From Rheum nobile (lineage: Eukaryota; Streptophyta; Magnoliopsida; Caryophyllales; Polygonaceae), in contig WOAB01000147.1 of NCBI GenBank assembly GCA_027886185.1, positions 124,001-188,000 on the forward strand: a stretch of DNA of 64,000 nucleotides, in the 5' to 3' direction. Under the pieces are notes generated by a model that had not been told where the DNA came from, searched no databases, and was given only the letters and a program-made list of their open reading frames with translations. Position 1 is the stretch's first letter, and every line of letters begins with the position of its first letter. Of the stretch, positions 24,601 through 37,117 are shown piece by piece. Both the position numbers and the translations under genes were made by a program.

Positions 24601-25090
24601 AAAAGCCTTGCATACAAAAAAGCAAATGAATCAATAAACATAGACATTAAAGGAGTAGTAGAACACCTACCTAATTCACACGAATCAAGATCGCACAAAC
24701 CTGCATCAGCCATCTTCTTCTAAATATTTAAGTAAGTTGTTTTGTTCTTCCTTTGACACTTTTGCATCAACCAACTTCTTCTTCTTCTTCAGCATATCAC
24801 ACATGCAAGATGAGAAAAGAAAAGACAAACATAAGAGTGAGGCAAAGTAAGACAAGTGCATGAATGTAAACAACAAACATGTAAGTGAACATTCAAGCAC
24901 GCCGAATACATTAGAGTTTTTTTATAAGAAATACCTCTCTCCATAATCCCTTAATAAGTATACAACATAATTCCATAATCATTTAAGCCAATCTTTTTTC
25001 TTCAAATTTCAATCACCAATTGTCACATATTAAACGTCAAATTTACATGAGTTCAAATCATGAGAAACACATGACCGACATGTACAATAC
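21700..25090. other. AT-rich DNA with scattered exon-like relics
   Basis: Most of this stretch shows nothing. On the minus strand three pieces could be exons of one lost gene: about 24790-24706 (KKKKKLVDAKVSKEEQNNLL), about 24310-24250 (REKLEAAYKKYLAHTLRNLD) and 23690-23410. They were not recognised and could not be joined. Confidence 0.35.
23410..23690 (-). pseudogene. Possible exon relic of unrecognised gene
   Basis: Eighty-eight open codons on the minus strand, including LLRFGELLDESEDSIDLSCK and a serine/lysine-rich tail. It is preceded by a possible acceptor and its composition is protein-like, but no family was recognised. Confidence 0.3.
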
Positions 25091-25096
25091 ACCATT

Positions 25097-27479
25097 TGTA
25101 ACACCCCCAAATAACTTCTTGAAAGTATTACCGCCAGTGACCTTAGACGTACTGTCTGATGTCACCCAAGGCTTTACCAGTTGATATAAATCATCACACA
25201 ACAATTATGATACAAAATATCATAACTTTCATTTAAACCATAGTCGCGGAATTACAACACAATTCCAAATACGACAAAATACATCAGAAATACAGCAAAA
25301 GTCTTTACACAAAACATTTTCTTAACACAGTGAAAGTCTTTAAATAACCAACAAATGGGTCTTGATCGCAATGATCACCCGCCAATGATCTTAACATGGA
25401 TCACTTGTCAAAACACCATTCGCTTCTATAGTCGTTCTAGCCTTCACGGGATAGCAACTTATCTGATGTGCCGAATCGAATGGATGACACCAGCCAACCA
25501 TGCAGAGAACAATTACGGTTGGTTAGTCTAATGAAAGACTAAGCAAGGGTACAAAGCAAAGTGGTTCGAAGTAGTCGTATTAGGTTAGACTCATCGCTTC
25601 TCGAATCAAAACCGATGACGATAGTCAACCACCATACTCCTACTAGAATATATGAAAAGACATGATCAAGAAAAGATTCTGGAAGACCAAGTCTTCCAGC
25701 AATCAATCCCAAAAGGAGACTCCAACGAAATGAGTCTTATCGGAAATATGACAAATGTTGGGAAACATTAATAATCACAGAATCACAGTATCGCATACGA
25801 GCGATTTAAAAGTTAAGACGAGTTTTCCTAGCTGCACTATCGCCTAGCTGCACTACTCGCCCAAGGGTATATTAATTATGTGCGACAACGGCACTTATCT
25901 TATTTAATTCCAAAACCCACATCACGTTATAACCTTTTAAATCTCCCCAGAAGAGATATTGAATCTCCTCACAAGAGATATCAGATCTCCTCACAAGAGA
26001 TATCAGATCTCCTCACAAGAGATCTCAGAGGGAATAAATCCCGAAAGATTTGGCACTAGCGAAGTGCACCACCCTGAGTAAGGGCATGGTCATGACTTGA
26101 GAGAGTACTGGGGAAGAATCCACCAAGTACTAGTTATAAAGAAACAGCTAAACCCCCACAAGGTACATAGCGTTCCTACGAATACTCATGCTAACTAAAC
26201 AGTTCAACACAGTAATAATCCACATCAAAGCCATCGCGGCCAATAACAGATATAATAGCGTTGTTCTAACAGATATACAACCTATTATAATATTTGTTTT
26301 TAATCATATAAATATATATAATAGCGTTGTTCTAACAGATATACAACCTATTATAATATCATCTTTTAATCAATTATTAACAAAGTTGTTCCCAACGAAC
26401 AATAAATCAGTAAATCATCACAAATTAATTAACAACTAAACAATTGATAATTAATTGAAATATGGAATGATGAACAAGAGCGAACCGCCACTTGCCTTAG
26501 ATCCGCATGAAGCTTAAGCAAAGCTTAGAGACGACGAGTTCCTGGGTCCGAAACAGGGACAGATCTGAGACCACAGATTCCTTCGGATCGACCCAAAATG
26601 AAACTCTAAGTTAGATTCAATATCCACGTATATGAATCTAAAAGAATACGAAAAGAATCGAGGGAGTCAAGCCTCACCCAAGACCACACACCCACGAGCC
26701 ACAACACGAACCCAACTCACCGCGGGTGCGGTGGGGTCCTTGCCGCGGGTGCGGCGAGCTAACAAAGGCAGAGGGGCTTCAGCGAAAATTCAGAAAACTC
26801 ACCCAAATCGAGTTGTTGCTTTCGATTCGATTATGGTTCACTCTCCAAACACCTTAAACCTTCCAACACCACTTGGGAGTACTTTCTCCACTCAAGGGAA
26901 ACTCCGGCGAAAGCTTGGAAGCTCAGGCGGCAATGGAGAAAACAGAGGAGGAAGAAGACAGAGGAGGAGGAAGAAGACGTTCATCACTCTCCTCTTCAGC
27001 TTTCTCTCCCTTTTATAGGCCCAGCTAAGAGGGGAACAAGCAGGGGACAAGCCCTCGACCAAGGGAGGCAGCCACTTGCTGACAACCGACGCCACTTGCA
27101 GTGGAAGACGATCACGCTGCAGAAGAAAAATATCCCACCGCGGGGTGCGGTAGGGTGCGGTGGCCTCCACAGACCGCCTCACAGATCGGTCTTCGCCACG
27201 GGTGCGGCCACTTGACCGCGGGGTGCGGTCAAGGCCATTTTTCACCCTTTTGTCCGTTTTGACTTTGAGTTAATCTTCTTAACCCCGGGTTAAATATATT
27301 CGTATACGAACGACTATTTAACTTTGAACACATGTTAACTGTATTTTATATTACTCGGAAAAAATATTACAGAGATCAAACATATTACCGAATGTCCGAA
27401 CTTCTCTGAAATTAATCCGACTTGTAATACGGGAGTTGGAAAAATTCCAAACTATCCTTATAAAATGAGGTATATTACA
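25097..27479. mobile_element. Solo LTR of a gypsy-type retrotransposon
   Basis: The segment begins TGTAACACCC and ends TATTACA (inverted TGTAA/TTACA) and is flanked by a perfect 5-bp duplication CCATT (25092-25096 and 27480-27484). At 2383 bp it contains no gag or pol signature, so it is best read as the LTR left after recombination between two LTRs. Its interior has three repeat families: GAGATATCAGATCTCCTCACAA (25960-26030), a 70-bp duplication around 26255-26360, and GC-rich CCGCGG(G)GTGCGG words (26719-26757, 27137-27230). Superfamily assignment rests on size and the TGTAACACCC start only. Confidence 0.85.
26719..27230. repeat. GC-rich CCGCGGGTGCGG word array in solo LTR
   Basis: At least five copies of a CCGCGG(G)GTGCGG word or its close variants occur in two clusters, 26719-26757 and 27137-27230. 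Each half (CCGC...GCGG) is complementary to the other. Confidence 0.6.
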
Positions 27480-27484
27480 CCATT

Positions 27485-28440
27485 TGACTAATCACGATTC
27501 ACACTCCCTCAAAAATAATTAAAGAGAATAAAGACTAATCATATTGGACCCTTCTCAAAGAACACAGGAGAGTGATAAAAGCCCCCCCGATGTCCTCATT
27601 ACCTGCATCACATGAACTTCCAATAGAATAGAAAGAGCACAAAAACATGCAATATAATTTAGAAAGAGTTAAAGAAACAGCCAATTTGAATAATCAAATA
27701 CAAGATATAGAACCTTTTCTTTTTTGGAAACGGTAACTATTTCCATTACGTTAAAAATTTTTACAAAAGGGTCTCGAATAAAACGGGAAATGAAATCAAG
27801 ATAATAGTTCAATCAATAAAGGCCACAAAGGATGTAAGATCTTTCTACGTTTGACTCTCGACTAAAGCAAATAGCTTCAAATGCCTAAGTGATGAAACCA
27901 CTTTTTAGTTCTATTGTCTCGTGCTTTCATGCACCCTTTAAGTCTGACCATAGCCATCCCAGCACATACCTTCCAGCTGACATAGAACATTTTCTTGCCA
28001 AATCACAACATAAATTTCACGTCTTGAAGATTGTTGTCTTACCTAGCAACTTTGCTTTCAAGAATGCACAGCAATCATCAAAGTTCATGAAAGAAGTTAT
28101 TGCAATTCTCGCTTCTTCGTTGTCGTCTGTTCTTGAGTTGGTCGAGACATTGAGTCTCGATACATATGTTTATTTTTTTGTAATAAAAATTATTGTTTAA
28201 TCATATATTAAGGTGGTTATGGACTAAAAATATCGGGTGATTAAAAAATAAGGCTAATACGACATTAGTCTGTCAAGAGTTCAGATTATATCGATGAATT
28301 TATTTATGCCGATGAAATTTATTTTTTCAAGAACCACCCATTAATATAAATACAACTCATAAAAAAATTAGAAACTAGAGTTGTGTCACTTGTTAATTAG
28401 AGCAATATGCTCTTTATGAATTTTGTGTAATTTCTAATAG
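27485..28440. other. AT-rich DNA, no supported gene
   Basis: A 103-codon frame at 27889-28200 (plus) contains a hydrophilic segment, FKNAQQSSKFMKEVIAILAS, that could be a relic exon, but no family was recognised. Confidence 0.35.
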
Positions 28441-28858
28441 AAAGTATCAATAGTGATAGGGGAAGGGAAGGGGGTCATTGGACCCCTCGTGACCCCCCCC
28501 CCCTTGTGTCCACCTATAACGGTGGCCAAGCACATCTTCGGCGTCGTCTAGTCCAGACGGATCAAATGGAGTCATGGAGAAAGAAGAAGATGAATAGTTG
28601 TGGGCCTTGTGGCTTGTTTTGTGTAATTTTCTTTCACGATCTGTTATTTATTTATTTTTTAATTTTAATCGTAATTACATACATGGGACATGGAGGAAGG
28701 ATGTCAAGTCATCTAATTTGTTTGATAGTTGGAGTCTAATTATATTCCCGAGGTCTTCTTCATCACATTCGTTGAAATTATTGTCAGTTGGGCTATATTA
28801 TTTGTGGTCTATATGACTATAATTTGGCTATTGATTTACACTTTAAAAAGTTCATTTT

Positions 28859-29650
28859 AGGGTATGTTCGGCTATCCTACTTATAATGACATTTTTCCAG
28901 ATCAATACTTATTTGAAATAATATTGTTTGGCACTAAAAATACTTTAATTAAATAATGACTTTTTGTAATAAATATTTTTCTTCTATTTTTCCTGTTTCC
29001 CCCAATTCTCCAATCTTACTACCCTAGCCACCAACTGCAAGCACTAAATAAAACCCCAAACAACCAGTTATGGTGATGAAGAGGGCAAGGAAAGAGGTAA
29101 TCCCATCATGGCGGACCGGCGGCAGTGGCTTCAGGGTGGTGGTTTCGGATTAGGGCGCCACAAATCTAGAAGAGGCGAGTCATGGTGGTGTGAGGTCGAA
29201 TATGTGCGGTGGATCTCGCGATTTGCAACAAATTTGGTCCGATTTAGTAGGCTATGGTGATTTAAAGAGAGAGAAAAGAGAGATTCGATAGATCCGTGGG
29301 ATGATGGTGGACGACGTGGAGATAGATACTGGGGACGACAGAGGACGGCGTGGATGTCACTGACAATAGAGGACACTAGAAGGCAAATCTCGGTCGATGA
29401 TGGAGGACGTCGAATGGAGTGGAGGGCGGCGGCGGCGACAATGGAGGGCGCCAGACAAAGTGGAGGAACGGAACAAACAGGGCAAGAAGAATCTGAAGAG
29501 AATAGATCCATTGTAATGGAGAGTGCCCAAACGTATTTATTTATCATAAATATTTGATAGGGCACAAATTCCAAAGACCCATAAGTATTTTTGTCCCAAA
29601 AATTATGTTATAAATGATAAAAGCCTTTATAATGTTGTGGGACAAACAAA
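28859..29650. mobile_element. Possible non-autonomous hAT-like element
   Basis: AGGGTATGTTCGGCTATCC at the left end is partly matched by the inverted right end AAGGGTTTGTTTGTCCCAC. The interior is GC-rich and has a 147-codon minus-strand frame without family resemblance. No exact TSD. Confidence 0.35.
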
Positions 29651-29911
29651 CCCTTGTTTTTTGTTTAAAATTGATACTTTTATTATTTCAAGCTGTTTTT
29701 TCATGTGTTTTTTTTTTTAGAAAAGAAAAGAGGGCAAGACCCTACAAAATCTTATTATTTAAGCTAGAAGGGAGTTTGCCTTAAAAGAGCCCACAAAATC
29801 AGCCATAAGGCTATCACTAAGAAATGCAGGAGTAAGAATTCAGCGGCGACATTTTTTGTTGTCAATAACTTTGTATTCTACAAGTACAACCACCATCAAT
29901 TGTTGATCTTA

Positions 29912-31109
29912 TTAGGTCTTTAAGCACGTGCTTCGTACGGGTCATGATAGATGCGTTAGGGTAAGTTTTTTAGCTATGTTTTATAATACATATTTTTTGT
30001 TATTTTAGTTATTATTAATTTATACAAATTTCGAAGGTGATTAACTCTTTTTTCGAGAATAGTAAATAAATCGTATAATTCTATTTATTATGTAGGCACT
30101 ACTCAATATAGAGTAAGTACCATAATTTTTTTATCATAATATATTAATATTGAGTTTATATGATTGCGTAGAATTCAAGTTTTGTCGATCCATAATATAT
30201 TTTTTATTATGGAAATATCGGTGTATTTATAACCATTTTTTGTTGTAAAATATTGTAGTTTAATTCATATAAAAGTTGTATAGTTCTACACGTGATTCGA
30301 ACGGACTGAAAATGTTATTGGTTTGTGTTTATATAATACGTAACATTTCATTAGTTGTGTTAGAATCTTATAACAAATAATAAAACACATTTTTTTTAAA
30401 GAAGACGGGTCAGCGCTTTGTACGGATCGGTACAGATGTTATCATCGTTTGCTTGATATATAAATGAATATAATATGTCAGTGTTTTAGTTATGTTAAGG
30501 TATGATTGTACGTATGAAGCGGTAACACATTTAAGTTTTTTATATTAAGGTCGCACATTTCTTTTGTTTAGAATTGTTTGATTTTAATAAAATCCTCCCA
30601 CAATAAAAACATAAATAGATTCAGCAGGTTTAAAGAAAATTTTATAAATTTATATACAACAATAAAACATATACACAATATACATGTACAATATATTATT
30701 CTTTTACAAAATAGGATTTTTTTAAATAATTGAATGAACCATATCTCCAATATGAAATAAGAAACTCACGAAATTCATCATGTATAGCTACAAAATGGTT
30801 GAAAACATATCTCTAGCATGTTTGTAAACATATATGTAAAAATATTGGCTCAACCATTGGCCCACTTAAGCATACTATAGAAGGCTTTTGGACCCATTTA
30901 AGCATAAAGTTGATTTTGTCTTTAAAAGTTAGCATCCAATGACTTAGAATACTAACTTTTAAAATATTGGCTCAACCATTGGCCCACTTAAGCATACTAT
31001 AGAAGGCCTTTGGACCCATTTAAGCATAAAATTGATTTTATAAAGTTAATTTTGTCTTTAAAAATTAGCATTCAATGACCTAAAATGTTAACTTTTAAAT
31101 ATATATAGA
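29912..31109 (-). mobile_element. Non-autonomous Helitron
   Basis: On the minus strand the 5' end reads TCTATATATATTTAAAAG after a host A. The 3' end has a small GC hairpin (CGTACGAAGCACGTG) shortly before CTAA, followed by a host T. Insertion between A and T, a TC start and a CTRR end after a hairpin are Helitron rules. It has no coding capacity and contains a tandem duplication of about 122 bp (30841-31085). Confidence 0.6.
30841..31085. repeat. Tandem duplication, period about 122 bp
   Basis: Two copies begin at 30841 and 30963 with AATATTGGCTCAACCATTGG and differ by a few substitutions and a 17-base insertion in the second copy. They lie near the 5' end of the Helitron. Confidence 0.85.
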
Positions 31110-31334
31110 TTGACTAAATTGAGTCTCAATGTGGGCTATCTAGAAATTTCAGTCTTAATTATATGACCTTTTAAGAGATTAATGGGCCCAAACCTATTAT
31201 TTTTATTGAAATGAATTAATGATCCACATTAAACTTAGGGATTGACCAAATAATATGTGTTACATTGCTTGATTTTGTTTTTTCCAATCATTTTACGGAT
31301 ACAAAAATATACTTGCATAGGAAAATTTTATACA

Positions 31335-31425
31335 CGATGGGAATCGAGACCTTAATGCAATGAGACCGTCCCCTTTTCATATAAATGCAATGAGACCTTA
31401 ATGCCTTAAACCACTACGCTAAGCG
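31335..31425 (-). repeat. tRNA-derived SINE-like relic
   Basis: The minus strand reads TAGCGTAGTGGTTTAAGGC (A-box-like) and, about 55 bases on, GGTCTCGATTCCC (B-box-like). An internal AATGCAATGAGACC is duplicated. It looks like a decayed tRNA-type pol III promoter, as in plant SINEs. Confidence 0.45.
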
Positions 31426-31899
31426 AAGATACTTTCCTTGCTAACGACTAGCCTTTCGTCCTTGCGTGGTTTACTGGCGAATACCCCATTACCAGGGTAG
31501 GCTCAGCGGACATAGGATCATTCACTTCCTCGCTGGTTTCCACATAATGAGCTTCTTTCTTACAATGGAAAGAGATAGCTCTCTCTATAGCATAGCCCTT
31601 CCTTATCACTACTGATTTGTATGGTTAAGTCTTATGTAATTGCTTATTAAGCTCTTAGACTTACGCTAACCCGTTGGATTTGAAAAAAAAAAGAAGATTA
31701 TTATAAATCACCATGGTAAACATTCCTTTTGTACATACCTTACAAATTTCACATCATACCAAAAAAAATAAAAACTTACAAATTTCACATAACGCACATA
31801 TTTATTTCAGTAGAAGTTGCGAAAACAAAGGATAGCCCATTAACTCAAACAGAAACCACACTGAAGCCCAAATAAAAAAGCCCAACAAGGCCCAATTAA

Positions 31900-32418
31900 T
31901 CAAGCGCCTTTAACCTCAATGAGCTTGGGCTTCTTGGGCGCCGGCGGCGGCACCTTCTCCACCGTCACCGTGAGCACCCCATCCTTAAACACCGCCGAGA
32001 TCGCCTCCCTCTTTGCGTTCTCCGGCAGCGCAAACTTCCTCATAAACTTCCCCATCCTCCTCTCCATCCTCAGATACTTGACGCCTTCCTTCTCCTTCTC
32101 CTTCTCCTCCCTGTCTCGCTTCCTCTCGCCGCTCACCACCAGAACTCCGTCGTCGTCCTCCAGCTGCACCTTCACCTCCGCCGGCGCAACCCCCGGCATA
32201 TCCACCACGAACTGGTAGGAACTCGGCAGCTCCTTTACGTCCGCCGGTGTCCTCGCCATGGCCTTCGCGTCCCGGACGTACGCACGCGACGGCGCGTTCG
32301 CCTGCTTGCTGTCGGCGCCGGAGTTTGCGCCGGCGGTGGCCTCGTCGGCGAGGTCCATAATGTCTTGGAGAGAGGAGAGGAGAGCGTTGTCGAAGAAACC
32401 TATGGTTTTGAAGTCCAT
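31900..32418 (-). CDS. Class II small heat-shock protein
   Basis: A 172-residue, single-exon, cytosolic class II sHSP, an ATP-independent holdase that forms oligomers and keeps heat-damaged proteins soluble. The start at 32418 (MDFKTIGF) is chosen because it aligns with MDFRVMGL of the paralogue at 55542; the frame is open further upstream to 32616 but that stretch is not conserved. Class II marks: APSRAYVRDAKAMARTPADV near residue 42, the alpha-crystallin domain (SYQFVVDMPGVAP to GVLTVTVEKVPPP), GVKYLRMERRMGKFMRKFAL, and the C-terminal LIEV anchor. A KEKEKE insertion makes it slightly longer than its paralogue. The open frame is intact. Confidence 0.95.
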   Translation of the reverse strand: MDFKTIGFFDNALLSSLQDIMDLADEATAGANSGADSKQANAPSRAYVRDAKAMARTPADVKELPSSYQFVVDMPGVAPAEVKVQLEDDDGVLVVSGERKRDREEKEKEKEGVKYLRMERRMGKFMRKFALPENAKREAISAVFKDGVLTVTVEKVPPPAPKKPKLIEVKGA

Positions 32419-32550
32419 TCTTCCCCTGAGATGAAAAGGCACAAATTGATCGAATTGAGCGGAGCTAGGTAAAATTGGATTGATCGAATTCTTGTAGATT
32501 GATTGCAGTAATGTGATATTCCTGTGGGTGGAGATGGTAACTGAAATTCG

Positions 32551-32562
32551 TTTTTTTATAGG
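32551..32562 (-). promoter_or_regulatory. TATA box of minus-strand sHSP gene
   Basis: The minus strand reads CCTATAAAAAAA about 135 bases upstream of the start codon. Heat-shock elements beyond it are weak: GAGAAACGTCTCC at about 32622-32634 holds only partial GAA/TTC units, unlike the clear elements of the paralogue. Confidence 0.5.
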
Positions 32563-32691
32563 GGAGACATTAAGTTTTCGCTTTTCAAACAGGCGGAGTA
32601 GGGAAAGAGGATCCATCTACACAGTCGGAGACGTTTCTCGATCGATCTAGCTACATGTTTCTACGGAATTCGTTCATGCTTTAATTTTTTA

Positions 32692-32987
32692 AGGGGCTCG
32701 TTTGGTATGGATATTAAATATATGAGATATCATGTATAACAGTATAAGTATCGATACGGGTATCAATATATGGGTATGAGTGATATCAAGGTATCGGTTA
32801 TGGATATAGATATGAGTGATATTTTTAATATACTCATTATGTGAGAGATATCAAAATAACACTCATATCATGATATTTATAATCCATATCAAACAGCATA
32901 TATCAGGATTCTACCAAACACATGTATGGGTATGAGTGATATCCGTACATATACCTGATATCCTAATATCAATACCAAACGAGCCCT
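32692..32987. mobile_element. MITE with GGGCTCGTTTGGTAT ends
   Basis: The left end AGGGGCTCGTTTGGTATGGA pairs with ATACCAAACGAGCCCT at the right end. The interior is full of GATAT, GGTATGAGTGATAT and TATCGATAC words, so the whole element can fold back. It lies upstream of the sHSP gene start. A related TIR family occurs at 5487-5701. Confidence 0.8.
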
Positions 32988-33026
32988 AAAGCATGAAGGG
33001 AATTGCGAACTTGTTTTAATCTTTAA

Positions 33027-33060
33027 CTAGAGTGCACACTCGTAGCACGGGTCATACGTA
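33027..33060 (-). mobile_element. Helitron 3' end
   Basis: The minus strand reads CCCGTGCTACGAGTGTGCAC, then TCTAG followed by T, the form of a plant Helitron 3' terminus. The matching 5' end was not found; the (TA)n-flanked elements to the right may have broken it up. Confidence 0.45.
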
Positions 33061-33080
33061 TATATATATATATATATATA

Positions 33081-35130
33081 GGATGCGGTTCTGATGAGAA
33101 CCAATTGATAGAAGAGAACAGAGAATAACTAAGGAGCTGCCACGTAGCAACCTAATTACAACACCCACGTACGCGCTTCCTCTTCTCTGTACGTCTTCCT
33201 CTTTCTCCTCCTTCCTTCACTCTTCTTCCCATGGCTTCCTCCTCCTCCTCCAGGTTCCTACCGAATCGAAACGCCGTCGCCGCCAACAAGCTCTCCTCCA
33301 CCTCTCTTTCAAGCCCCAATCCTCCAAAACCCTACCGAATCGAAACGCCGCCGTCAATTTCAAGCCCTAATTCCACAATGAGGAACCAAACCACAACAAG
33401 ACTTCTCACTCCTTTTCTCTTCCTCTTCACACCAGATGTGTCTTGTTTCTCTATTTTCCTCATTCATAGATCTAGGTTTTCGATTCTCTTTCCCATATCT
33501 ATTTTTCTAATTCCTAGATCTAGGTTTTTAGATCCTCCGCATCTTCACCGCCAAATTCGAGCAAAACCTGTAAATGGAGGGGCAAATCGATGAGCAAATC
33601 TTGTCAATGGACGCCATTGTTGCTGGATTTGAGAAATCGAGATTGAAAGGAAAAGAAAGAGAAATCGAGATTGAAAGGAAAAGAAAGACGAAATGAGATT
33701 TGACAATGAACGATTTTGATTCCATCAATGAACTGTTTCAGTCATGACCATGAACAATTCTTATCATTGCCATGAACTAGTATTTTCAAGGTCAAGAACT
33801 CTATGCTCAAATGAACCATGAACCTTTAGATTCAAGTCCATGAATGTTCTTGTTATATGCCATGAACGTCTCTGTTAAATGTCATGAATGTCCATGTTAA
33901 TCGTCATAAAAGTCTCTACTAATTGCCTTGAACGTTTCGGTAAATTACCACGAACGTCAATGTTCATCGCCATGAACGTCCATGTTCATGGTCATGGCTT
34001 GAAACATCAGTGTTCATAGTCCTGGATGCAAGTGTTCAAGGCGTTGTTCAATGACAGCGAACAAAAAAAGTGTTCAGCAAAAAAATAAGCCAAAATCACA
34101 AGTGTTCAAGGCTTGAAACATCAGTGTTCATGGTCCTGGATGCAAGTGTTCAAGGCGTTGTTCAATGACAGCGAACAAAAAAAGTGTTCAGCAAAAAAAT
34201 AAGCCAAAATCACAAGTGTTCAAGGCTTGAAATATCAGTGTTCATGGTCCTGGATGCAAGTGTTCAAGGCGTTGAACATAACTGTTCATGGTATTGTTCA
34301 CTGGCATTGAACATAATTGTTCAATGCCAGTGAACAATACCATGAACAGTTCTGATCAATGCCATGAACTAGTTTTTTCAAGGCCAAGAACAAATATGTA
34401 AACTGCCATGAACGTCAATGTTCATCGCCATGAACGAACCTGTAAACTGCCTTGAACATTCCTGGAAATTGCCTTGAACATTCCTGAAAATTGCCTTGAA
34501 CGTCAATGTTCATCGCCATGAACGAACCTGAAAATTGCCTTGAACATTCCTGAAAATTGGCTTGAACATTCCTGAAATATGCCTTGAACATTCCTGAAAA
34601 TTGCCATGAACGGACTTGTAAACTGCCTTGAACAAACATGTAAACTGTAATAAAATTCTTTGTTGATTGCCTTGAACATTCCTGAAAATTACCATGAAGG
34701 TCAATGTTCATCGCCATGAACGTCTATGTTCATGGCTTGAAACATCAGTGTTCATGGTCCTGGATGCAAGTGTTCAAGGCGTTGTTCAATGACAGCGAAC
34801 AAAAAAAATGCCCAGCAAAAAAATAAGCCAAAATCACAAGTGTTCAAGGCTTGAAACATCAGTGTTCATGGTCCTAGATGCAAGTGTTCAAGGCGTTGAA
34901 CATAATTGTTCAATGCCAGCGAACAAAAAAAGTGCCCAGCAAAAAAACAAGCCAAAATTCGTATTATTCGCCAATAAAACGCAAATAATACGGTCGAAAA
35001 ATTCGGCACGCCCGAATTATACGGCTTTTAATGAAATTCTAATCTGGAGCGTTAATTCCACTCCGATCCGGCGGTCCTCCCGCGTTCTATGTTCTCTCCT
35101 AATCCCATGTTCTCATTTGATGCTTTTCCT
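33081..35130. mobile_element. MULE-like element A, filled with GTTCATG/CATGAAC words
   Basis: The left end (GGATGCGGTTCTGATGAGAACC) and the inverted right end (AGGAAAAGCATCAAATGAGAAC) are imperfect TIRs, both abutting (TA)n. From 33700 to 34960 the words CATGAAC, TTGAAC and GTTCATG recur dozens of times. A 114-bp unit is tandem at 33997, 34111 and 34225, and again at 34735 and 34849. The left part (33180-33600) contains CT-rich sequence resembling a captured gene leader, with ACCGAATCGAAACGCCG twice. No credible protein. Confidence 0.65.
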
Positions 35131-35140
35131 ATATATATAG

Positions 35141-37117
35141 GGGCACGCTCCGGTAAAACGGGAATTGTGGTAAAACGGAAGTACTAATCTGGAGCGTTGG
35201 ATTGATGTTGATGGATGGTTGAATTAACGGGTTATAGGAGAGATATGGTAGAGCCATAACCACCAAATCTAACCAAATATAGATATTATTAATAAAAATA
35301 ATAATTAATTTTGGTTGTTACAGGAGAGAGAAATTAAGATAATATTCTCTTTCTAAATCGATTTTGCTCCCATTCAAATATTTAAAATTTAATTGGGAAT
35401 AACACTTTAAAACGTTCGTGAATATCGTTAGTGTGTTCACGAATATCAATCATTTGTTAATGAATATCGTTCATGTTTGTTTGAATATCGATTTCTATTT
35501 AATAAGTGAATATTTAATATCTTAAAAATGTGAATATCATCACTTAAATCATGAATTTCACCACTTGATAATATGAATATCACACTAAGTTACATGAATA
35601 TCTCAATTAATCACGTGAATATCAAATTCACTTACATGAATATCACCACTCAATTTGTGAATATCACTACCCATTTTGTGAATATCGCCCACCGCCCACC
35701 ACCCAATTACATTAATATAGTCACCAAGTACATGAATATCATCACCTAACTATACGAATATCACCACCCAATATCTTTGAAGCTTCGATTCATGGCGGTA
35801 AGGTTTAACAATGACATTGTCGCGTCGATTTTGGGTCGCACAGTCACACGATCAACCTGAATATCAACATTATTATAATGAATATCAACAACATTATATT
35901 GAATATCATATCATAAAATTTGAATATCGACTATTCAACGCATGAAACCTCATGAATATGAACAACATTATAGTGAATATCACATCATACAATTTGAATA
36001 TCAATTGCAAATAGTACAAACAACACCATCAACAAGCAATTTGAATACTATAATAGCGATATTCATTTCATATGTGATGATATTCACGTATTTTGTACGT
36101 ATAGTCATACAAGTAAGTAGTCAATATTCATAAAAACAGCAAATTGCAAATTGCACTAAATCCAGTTTCAGCAATATTGAACTGTAACCAAAATCAACAA
36201 TGAAAATTTGGACAAATTCAAGGTTCAAATCTAGAAAAAAAATCCAAAAGCCCTAAAATCGATGCCAAATATGCCAAATTCTCATCAAAACTCTAATTTT
36301 GTACGTTAAAAGGAAACGGCGATTTGTTGACTTAGAATGAAAAAGTTCTGAAGAGGTTCAAGTACCTGGCGTGGATGATCTTGACGTTGTTGCAAGGAAT
36401 TGCTCTTCAATTTCTGTAAGAATTGACAGCAAATTTCCAGAAATTCAGCGTGACTTCAACTGGCTTGTTCTCTTTCGTCTGGAATCGGAATTGGATGATT
36501 CCAACTCCCAGAGTTAGATCTGGAAGTCTAATTTCGTACCTCAAAATGTTAGAATTTTCTGAGTTGTGAATCAAAAGATATGGAGTTTTAACTGAGAGGT
36601 CGCTGAGATTTTCGGGTAGGAACCCACCGTGACTTCAACTGGATCGTTCTCTTTCGTCTGGACTCGAAATTGGATGATTCCAACTCCCAGAGTTAGATCT
36701 GGAAGTCTAATTTCGTCCCTAAAAATTTGACAATTTTCTGAGTTGTGAATCAAAATATATGGCGTTTTAACTGAGAGGTCGCTGAGATTTTCGGGAAGGA
36801 ATCCACCGCTGCGAGAGACAGTTCCCTTTGGAGGAGATCTGGAGAGAGGCCGTGTAGTGGGACGTGAGAGGAAGATGATAGAGGTTTGAGAGATTTGGAG
36901 AGCGGATCTTTGAATCTGGATGTGATTTTGGAAAGTCCAGATTTGGTAAATCAAATCCCTATAATTATGTTAATTTGAGTGGATTAGGTGTGTGCATTCT
37001 ATTTTCCTTAATGTGCACCCTCTTACATTCAATATGGACCATTGATTCGATTTTAATCTAAAGGCTCCTATTTATACTCCCGTTTTATTCTAAGAGCCTG
37101 TTTTACTTGATCCTAAA

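Noticed and set aside
26632..27245. Frames of 117-128 codons on both strands
   Set aside because: Located within the solo LTR and driven by its GC-rich repeats.
29131..29574. 147-codon minus-strand frame
   Set aside because: Lies inside a non-coding hAT-like element, has biased Ser/Pro composition and no recognisable domain.
32419..32616. Upstream in-frame extension of the minus-strand sHSP gene
   Set aside because: The extra 66 codons are not conserved in the paralogue and include the leader and TATA region; the MDF start at 32418 matches the other gene.
33231..33593. 120-codon Ser/Pro-rich frame with ATGGCTTCCTCC start
   Set aside because: Resembles a captured gene leader but ends in hydrophobic low-complexity sequence; no domain and no splice signal that leads to another exon.
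34415..34717. Minus-strand frame with repeated FQECSRQ peptides
   Set aside because: Translation of the GTTCATG/CATGAAC repeats of element A; no start context and no family.
36571..36954. 127-codon minus-strand frame
   Set aside because: Covers a 180-bp tandem duplication in element B; the protein repeat reflects the DNA repeat and no family is recognised.
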